Shown here: piece by piece, positions 59,412 through 64,000 of the stretch | Position numbering within the stretch: the first letter of the stretch is position 1 | Layout: the number at the start of each line of letters is the position of its first letter | NCBI GenBank assembly: GCA_016081115.2 | Contig: JABTTQ020000358.1 | Location: 1 to 64,000 of the forward strand | Origin: Rehmannia glutinosa | Taxonomy: Eukaryota > Streptophyta > Magnoliopsida > Lamiales > Orobanchaceae | Direction of reading: 5' to 3' | DNA length: 64,000 bases | Notes under the pieces: model-generated | What the model was told of the DNA's origin: nothing | Databases searched by the model: none | What the model saw: the letters and a program-made list of their open reading frames with translations, nothing else | Made by a program: the position numbers and the translations under genes

Positions 59412-59934
59412 TAGGGGTGTTCAATTAACCGAATTTTTTTCGGTTAACCGTTAACCGAATTAATTCGGTTAATTCGGTCGGTAACCGAATTATTTCGGTT
59501 CGGTGAATGGTTAAAGGTTTTGAAGAATTTCGGTTAATGGTTAATTCGGTTCGAAAATTCGAAATTAACCGAATTAACCGAAATAATATACTAAACAGAT
59601 ATTTTATATATAATTATATTTATATATCATATATATTTATTTATTTATATCATATATTATATATAAAAATATAATTTTTATTTTAAAGAAATTTATGTGA
59701 ATTATATTTATTTATTTATATTATATATTATATATAGAATATATATTTTTGTATTAAAAAAAATTCGGTTAACCGAGTTAACCGACCGAATTAACCGAAA
59801 TATAATTCGGTTCGGTTAATTCGGTAAATATAATTTCGGTTCGGTTAATGGTTTTAAGAATTAGAAAATTCGGTTAATTCGGTTTTCGGCATTTCGGTTA
59901 ATGATTAACCGAATTAACCGAATGAACAGCCCTA
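59412..59934. mobile_element. hAT MITE built of 'ttaaccgaa' repeats, perfect TSD
   Basis: Ends TAGGGGTGTTCAATTAACCG and CGAATGAACAGCCCTA. The octamer attattag is identical at 59404-59411 and 59935-59942. Both arms are dense tandem variants of 'cggttaattcgg' and its complement, around an AT-rich centre. Confidence 0.92.
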
Positions 59935-59944
59935 ATTATTAGTA

Positions 59945-60345
59945 CAAGTTTATAAAGTCACTTTCCGCACCTCTATCAAGATGTATGAATACCTTTGTTA
60001 TTCCTTGCACTTGTTGAATGATTCTTCAAGGCAAGTATTTAATATTGTATTTCATATTTTGTGTAAAATATGTACGGTATATATATAATTGATTTCACGT
60101 ATATGTTTTAAAGAAAATAATGCTCACAACATACATGTGTAAATGAAATTCAAAATGCATCATAAAATTGTCATAAAAACTTCTAATTGGAGCACGTCCT
60201 GCTAGTACGGCCTGATCACCACGATGATAAATGAATCCAAAATTAATGAATGATGATAATATATAATTGATACAAATCCAATTTAAAAGTTTATAGAATC
60301 TAGGGCCTTAAATAACTTTAAACAAATCAGATTCTTAAGGTGTTG
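59945..60345. other. Intergenic, no gene seen
   Basis: AT-rich, no coding pattern. Confidence 0.4.
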
Positions 60346-60347
60346 TA

Positions 60348-61129
60348 TGTTAATGTTGTAACACTGAACCAAAGAACACAAGCACACAGCGGAATAAAAA
60401 TAACACGAAGATTAATTTTTAACGTGCTTAGATTCATCAATCCTAATGTACGGGGTCACGCCCAGAGAAGAAACAATTCAATATTAGAAAAGCAATGTTT
60501 ATTACAAATACGACTGGATTTACGAATAGCATAAAGACTTCATCTTTATCAATTCACTAACACTCGTATAAAACTAATCTCTTGATTGAATCTTCCACAA
60601 TCTCAACCTTGTTGGAATCTCTCCAACTTCAAATCGTTGATGGTTGAGTCGATCCACGTCGTAGATATTCACCTTCTTCTCCCGAAGAATAGAAAAACAA
60701 TAGATTTCTTGAAGAAGAACAATATAGCTCGATAGTATTTTTCTCGATGTTTTCTTCCAAGAGTTGTTCTCTCCTTTTATAGTGTACAAGACCGATCTCC
60801 TATGGCTGGAATCAAGTGATTTCCTGATTCTCGGATGGAGGTTACAAACTAAAAAAGGAAGACGACAAAAACAAACCATTTCCTTATGGGCGAGAACAAA
60901 GACATAAGGAAAATGATTAAATGGCAATAATATGAGCTAAATAAATCTAGATAAGGCCTCCAAGATTATCAACAACCTTCTCAAATTAGAACAATTGTCA
61001 TGAAACAGAGAATCTGGCATAAAATCCTCCCAGATTCTGCGTAGACAATGTTGCATTTTAGAGTTACAACACCAGATTTTGCACTGTGCAGAAAAAACAA
61101 AAATATTGCCAATAATCATAACATTAACA
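60348..61129 (-). mobile_element. Candidate solo LTR
   Basis: On the minus strand the segment starts TGTTAATGTTATGATT and ends GTTACAACATTAACA. It contains a TATA box (CTATAAAAGGAGAG, about 60772-60785) followed by a leader-like region, an arrangement typical of copia LTRs. It has no internal region, and the target duplication is ambiguous because the termini are themselves palindromic. Confidence 0.45.
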
Positions 61130-61700
61130 AAAGTTTCTGAAGCTTCAAAAATAAGTAATATATATTGTAAATGTTGTTTATTAATAAAATTAGCAAGATT
61201 TATATAGCTCTAGAAAATGTTGAGCTAAAAGTGAAAATAAACTAGATTGGGTTTTTATCATTTACAAATTACAAACAGAAATTGGATAGAGACTTGTACA
61301 GTTGCACCAACTATTCCACTTTACTGTCAACTGGGTAGGGCCGGTGTTAGCCTACTGGATTAAAGAGAAAATCGAGACGGACAGGCCAAATTTCCATCGA
61401 GCTGCCATTTTGGAGGTCCAAGTCATGAAAATAATTATGATCAAAAATTGGTCCAATTGATCCTGCCCAACATTTCAGACATAATGGCCGGGCCAAATAG
61501 ATCTGGCGAATTTACAATGTCACATCCCAGCTTGACCCTATCACCAGGCCAGACTAGTTTTGACGGCTCTAATTTTTTTTATTTCTTTTAGCAGGGGGTA
61601 GTTGACAGCTCAAATTTTACGGGCCTTTTTTCCCCAGCTGAAATAAGCTAACCCAATGGCCAATCCCAATCCAATCCAGTCCAACCCGATTCGGCCCGGC
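61130..61700. other. Distal upstream region of the ABI5-type gene
   Basis: Less AT-rich towards the right. No coding pattern or transposon ends seen. Confidence 0.35.
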
Positions 61701-61709
61701 GAAATCCCA

Positions 61710-61838
61710 CACGTGAGTTTTATCAAGTTTGGGAGCTAGATGCAAGAAGACACATGTAAACCTAGGAATTATCTGTACATTGTCTCAGGAACTGAGCTCA
61801 AAACACGTGTCCTACACGTGTCCAGCAGCCATGCATGG
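61710..61838 (+). promoter_or_regulatory. ABRE/G-box and RY cluster upstream of the ABI5-type gene
   Basis: CACGTG at 61710-61715; two ABRE cores ACGTGTC at 61805-61811 and 61816-61822; and the RY palindrome CATGCATG at 61830-61837, eight bases after the second ABRE. ABREs bind group-A bZIPs, including ABI5 itself, and RY elements bind ABI3/FUS3-type B3 factors. A TATA-like TTTATAC follows at about 61910. Confidence 0.6.
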
Positions 61839-62247
61839 AATAACACAAAAGCTCTCTCCTCTCTTCTCAGTATGGGCCGCAGTTGATTTTTTTTGGGCCG
61901 TTCTCACTTTATACACGTCTGCTGGCCCCACCACCCCGCTAGTCCTTTCCCGTTAATCCCTGCAAGAATAGATAAACCACCCCTGGACAAGGACAAGCTA
62001 CTACTACTACTGTTGAGTTAGCTGGACATGCGTCCGTTTTCTCTCTCTACATATACATACACATACAAATGTATGTATTATTCTCTGTCTGAATTTTGCA
62101 TGCTATGCTGAAATTAAAGTTCCAGAGTTTGGATAATATATAGCAGCTGGCCAGGCCAGGTTTTGTACTTTCCTTTTTTTGGCTGAGCTGATTTGGAGCT
62201 TGATTTGAGGATTTTGGTTACTTGTTCGAATTTTATTGAGTAAAAAG

Positions 62248-63080
62248 GTAATCTTTTGATCTTTGTTTGAAGTAAGAATTAATCATGATTTTTATTTTTA
62301 TATATACTTGTTTTATCTGCTGAAAGGTTAATTAATTAGCTGGATTTTGTGATCGCTGAGTAATTAGTTGGATTTGTATTTTTCTGTAAAAATCACTGTG
62401 AATATTGCAGTACTATTATAGCTTAATGATGTGGTGATTCTGCCACTTCTATTTGTTTTCCCTAGTTTTGGAGTGGTTTAATTTTGGTAACATGCAAAGG
62501 TTATGTGAATTACTTAATCTGGTTTAGTAATTACCAGATAATTAACTTATAATTATCATGAGTTTGTAGTTAAAGTGGTATCCCTCACCCCTGTAAGGGT
62601 GTTAATCATAGTTCGAACATTGTATCTTTCAGTTTATTTGAAATTTATTCTCTCCACTCCAACAACTGTTCCCAACTTATTACAAAAAAACTTATAATTA
62701 AGCAACTTTTTGATTAATTTCTAAGTGTGCTTGTAATGACGATAAAATTTAGTTAATCACAAAATCTTGCAGAATTCACACAATGCTGACCCCAAGCGAA
62801 GTACTTCGATGAGATTGCAGATCAGTCAAATATCGTGTTCCGATTACGAAATCAGTGAAAAATATAACTAATGACATGTATTGAGTGACAAAGAATTGAT
62901 GTTCGAAATAATCACTACTCGTAATTAGTGTTAAATGTATACTGATTATAATTTGTAAGAAGAGAAGATTTTTTGATGTCATTATGTGTGAAACTCATTC
63001 TGATTATCAATATTATCAATTAAACATAATTCATATTATTTTTAAGCTTGTTACAATCATACATATTTCTTTATTTCCAG
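62248..63080 (+). other. Probable leader intron of the ABI5-type gene
   Basis: Donor 'aaaag|gtaatc' at 62248 and acceptor 'tttccag|agac' at 63080 would remove 833 bp from the 5' untranslated region, leaving 130 nt between acceptor and ATG. The intron is T-rich. It contains a SINE. Confidence 0.45.
62556..62688 (+). mobile_element. SINE, family B, copy 3, perfect 12-bp TSD
   Basis: A box TAGTTAAAGTGG, B box TAGTTCGAACAT, and the same body and A tail as the copies at 26375 and 29836. The duplication aacttataatta is identical at 62544-62555 and 62689-62700. Confidence 0.88.
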
Positions 63081-63210
63081 AGACCAAGTGCTAGAGATCA
63101 ATTTTAGAGATCTCCTTTAATTTGCTAGAAGTGTGCTTAAACCTAGCTACTGAGTTATTGACCTTCTACCGTCGAAGAATTTCACCACAAAACCAAATTA
63201 AGCAATCGCC

Positions 63211-64000
63211 ATGGATTCCGAAATTATAACCAAAGGAGAGGTCGATTCGCCAATGCAATCATCGCAGCAAGAGCCTAACAAGAACCAGGCATTAATTGAA
63301 TCGCTCGGGAGACAGTCGTCTATATACTCACTCACGCTCGACGAGTTTCAACACACTCTTTCCGAGAGCGGCAAAAATTTCGGGTCAATGAACATGGACG
63401 AATTCCTCAACAGCATATGGACCGCCGAAGAAAACCAAGCTCAAGAACATGCCCAAGGCAATAACACCGAATTCCTGGCTAACACAATGGATAAGGCAAT
63501 AGTATTATCTAAGCAGCCTAGCTTATCAAGACAAGGCTCTCTCACCGTACCCGAGCCTTTGTGTAAAAAAACAGTGGACGAAGTATGGTCCGAAATTCAC
63601 AAAACCGATCAGCACCATAATAATAATAATAATAATAACGATAGTCATGAAAGCCATATTCAGAACCCTAACCCGACTCAGAGACAATCGACGTTCGGAG
63701 AAATGACTTTGGAAGATTTCTTGGTTCGAGCCGGGATTGTGAGACCGCAGAATATTTCCCCTGGACCGCCACCTCAGCAGCCACCGTACGGAATGCAACA
63801 GAACAATGCAATAGGGCCTCATTTTGTTGCTAGACCGATGATGGCTAACATAGGGACTTATCAGACGCTTACGCAGAGTGGTGGTGCGTACGCGCACCAG
63901 CCGTCAGCGGTTAGTTATGGAGGGAGAATGGGAAATGGGAGTGGAGGATTTGGGCAAGTGCAGGGTTTGGGGATAGGATCACCGGCGAGCCCTGTGTCAT
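63211..64000 (+). CDS. ABI5: ABI5-type group-A bZIP transcription factor (5' part)
   Basis: ABI5 activates ABA-responsive genes in seeds and seedlings by binding ABREs. The first 263 codons are open and in frame to the window end; the bZIP domain lies beyond it. Start MDSEIITKGEVDSPMQ. Conserved regions: C1 LGRQSSIYSLTLDEFQHT (about 32-49), C2 GKNFGSMNMDEFLNSIW (54-70), C3 SLSRQGSLTVPEPL (104-117) with KKTVDEVWSEIHK (119-131), and C4 RQSTFGEMTLEDFLVRAG (158-175). The RQSS, RQGS and RQST sites match SnRK2 phosphorylation motifs. An Asn run (137-143) and a Gln/Pro/Gly-rich linker follow. C2 and the later GSPASPVS are closer to ABI5 than to the AREB/ABF members. No frame problems. Confidence 0.93.
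   Translation, partial: MDSEIITKGEVDSPMQSSQQEPNKNQALIESLGRQSSIYSLTLDEFQHTLSESGKNFGSMNMDEFLNSIWTAEENQAQEHAQGNNTEFLANTMDKAIVLSKQPSLSRQGSLTVPEPLCKKTVDEVWSEIHKTDQHHNNNNNNNDSHESHIQNPNPTQRQSTFGEMTLEDFLVRAGIVRPQNISPGPPPQQPPYGMQQNNAIGPHFVARPMMANIGTYQTLTQSGGAYAHQPSAVSYGGRMGNGSGGFGQVQGLGIGSPASPVS

Noticed and set aside
63526..63897. 123-codon minus frame at the right edge
   Set aside because: Antisense shadow of the ABI5-type exon, whose conserved C1-C4 regions are on the plus strand.

Overview
This window is nuclear DNA of a flowering plant, almost certainly a eudicot (possibly an asterid, low confidence). The evidence is AT-rich intergenic DNA, spliced genes with GT-AG introns, plant-specific families (TFL1-type PEBP, ABI5-type bZIP, germin-like protein, plant RCE1) and dense plant transposons (hAT MITEs, tRNA-derived SINEs, copia and Sirevirus-like LTR elements, a Helitron).

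Genes. (1) 271-5352, minus: RCE1/FACE2, the CAAX prenyl endopeptidase, eight exons reconstructed. (2) 7965-8294, plus: small acidic protein of unknown function. (3) 24646-25984, minus: an intact four-exon TFL1/CEN-type floral repressor, 175 aa. (4) 41447-46194, plus: a five-exon membrane-anchored alpha/beta hydrolase. (5) 47620-48276, minus: an intronless germin-like protein. (6) 63211 to the window end, plus: the first exon of an ABI5-type ABA-response bZIP, cut before its bZIP domain, with an ABRE/RY cluster upstream. The genes look unrelated and independently regulated. Both long multi-exon genes (RCE1 and the hydrolase) carry small indels at or next to homopolymer runs while splice sites and protein similarity remain good. 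This points to residual assembly indel error, though recent pseudogenisation is not excluded.

Repeats dominate. 11.25-21.7 kb is a four-level nest: a TIR transposon flanked by TA repeats contains a hAT MITE, which contains a 7.9-kb Sirevirus-like LTR element with gag and a 'plant transposon protein' ORF but no recognisable protease, integrase or reverse transcriptase. A solo LTR of the same family, with a perfect target duplication, lies at 52.1-53.6 kb. The outer TIR family has four copies here (11.25, 21.74, 53.55 and 55.03 kb). Three carry different gene-like cargo, one of them a CLASSY-type SNF2 helicase fragment, so it behaves as a Pack-type transposon targeting TA microsatellites. 32.0-38.6 kb is a decayed Ty1/copia element on the minus strand. 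55.9-59.2 kb is a hAT MITE holding a Helitron and another hAT element. Several hAT MITEs have exact 8-bp target duplications.

The most unusual signal is an array of six hairpins in the LTR leader of the Sirevirus-like family. Five share the loop GTGGT and the sixth has TTGGT, while the stems differ but stay paired. It is present in all three LTR copies.
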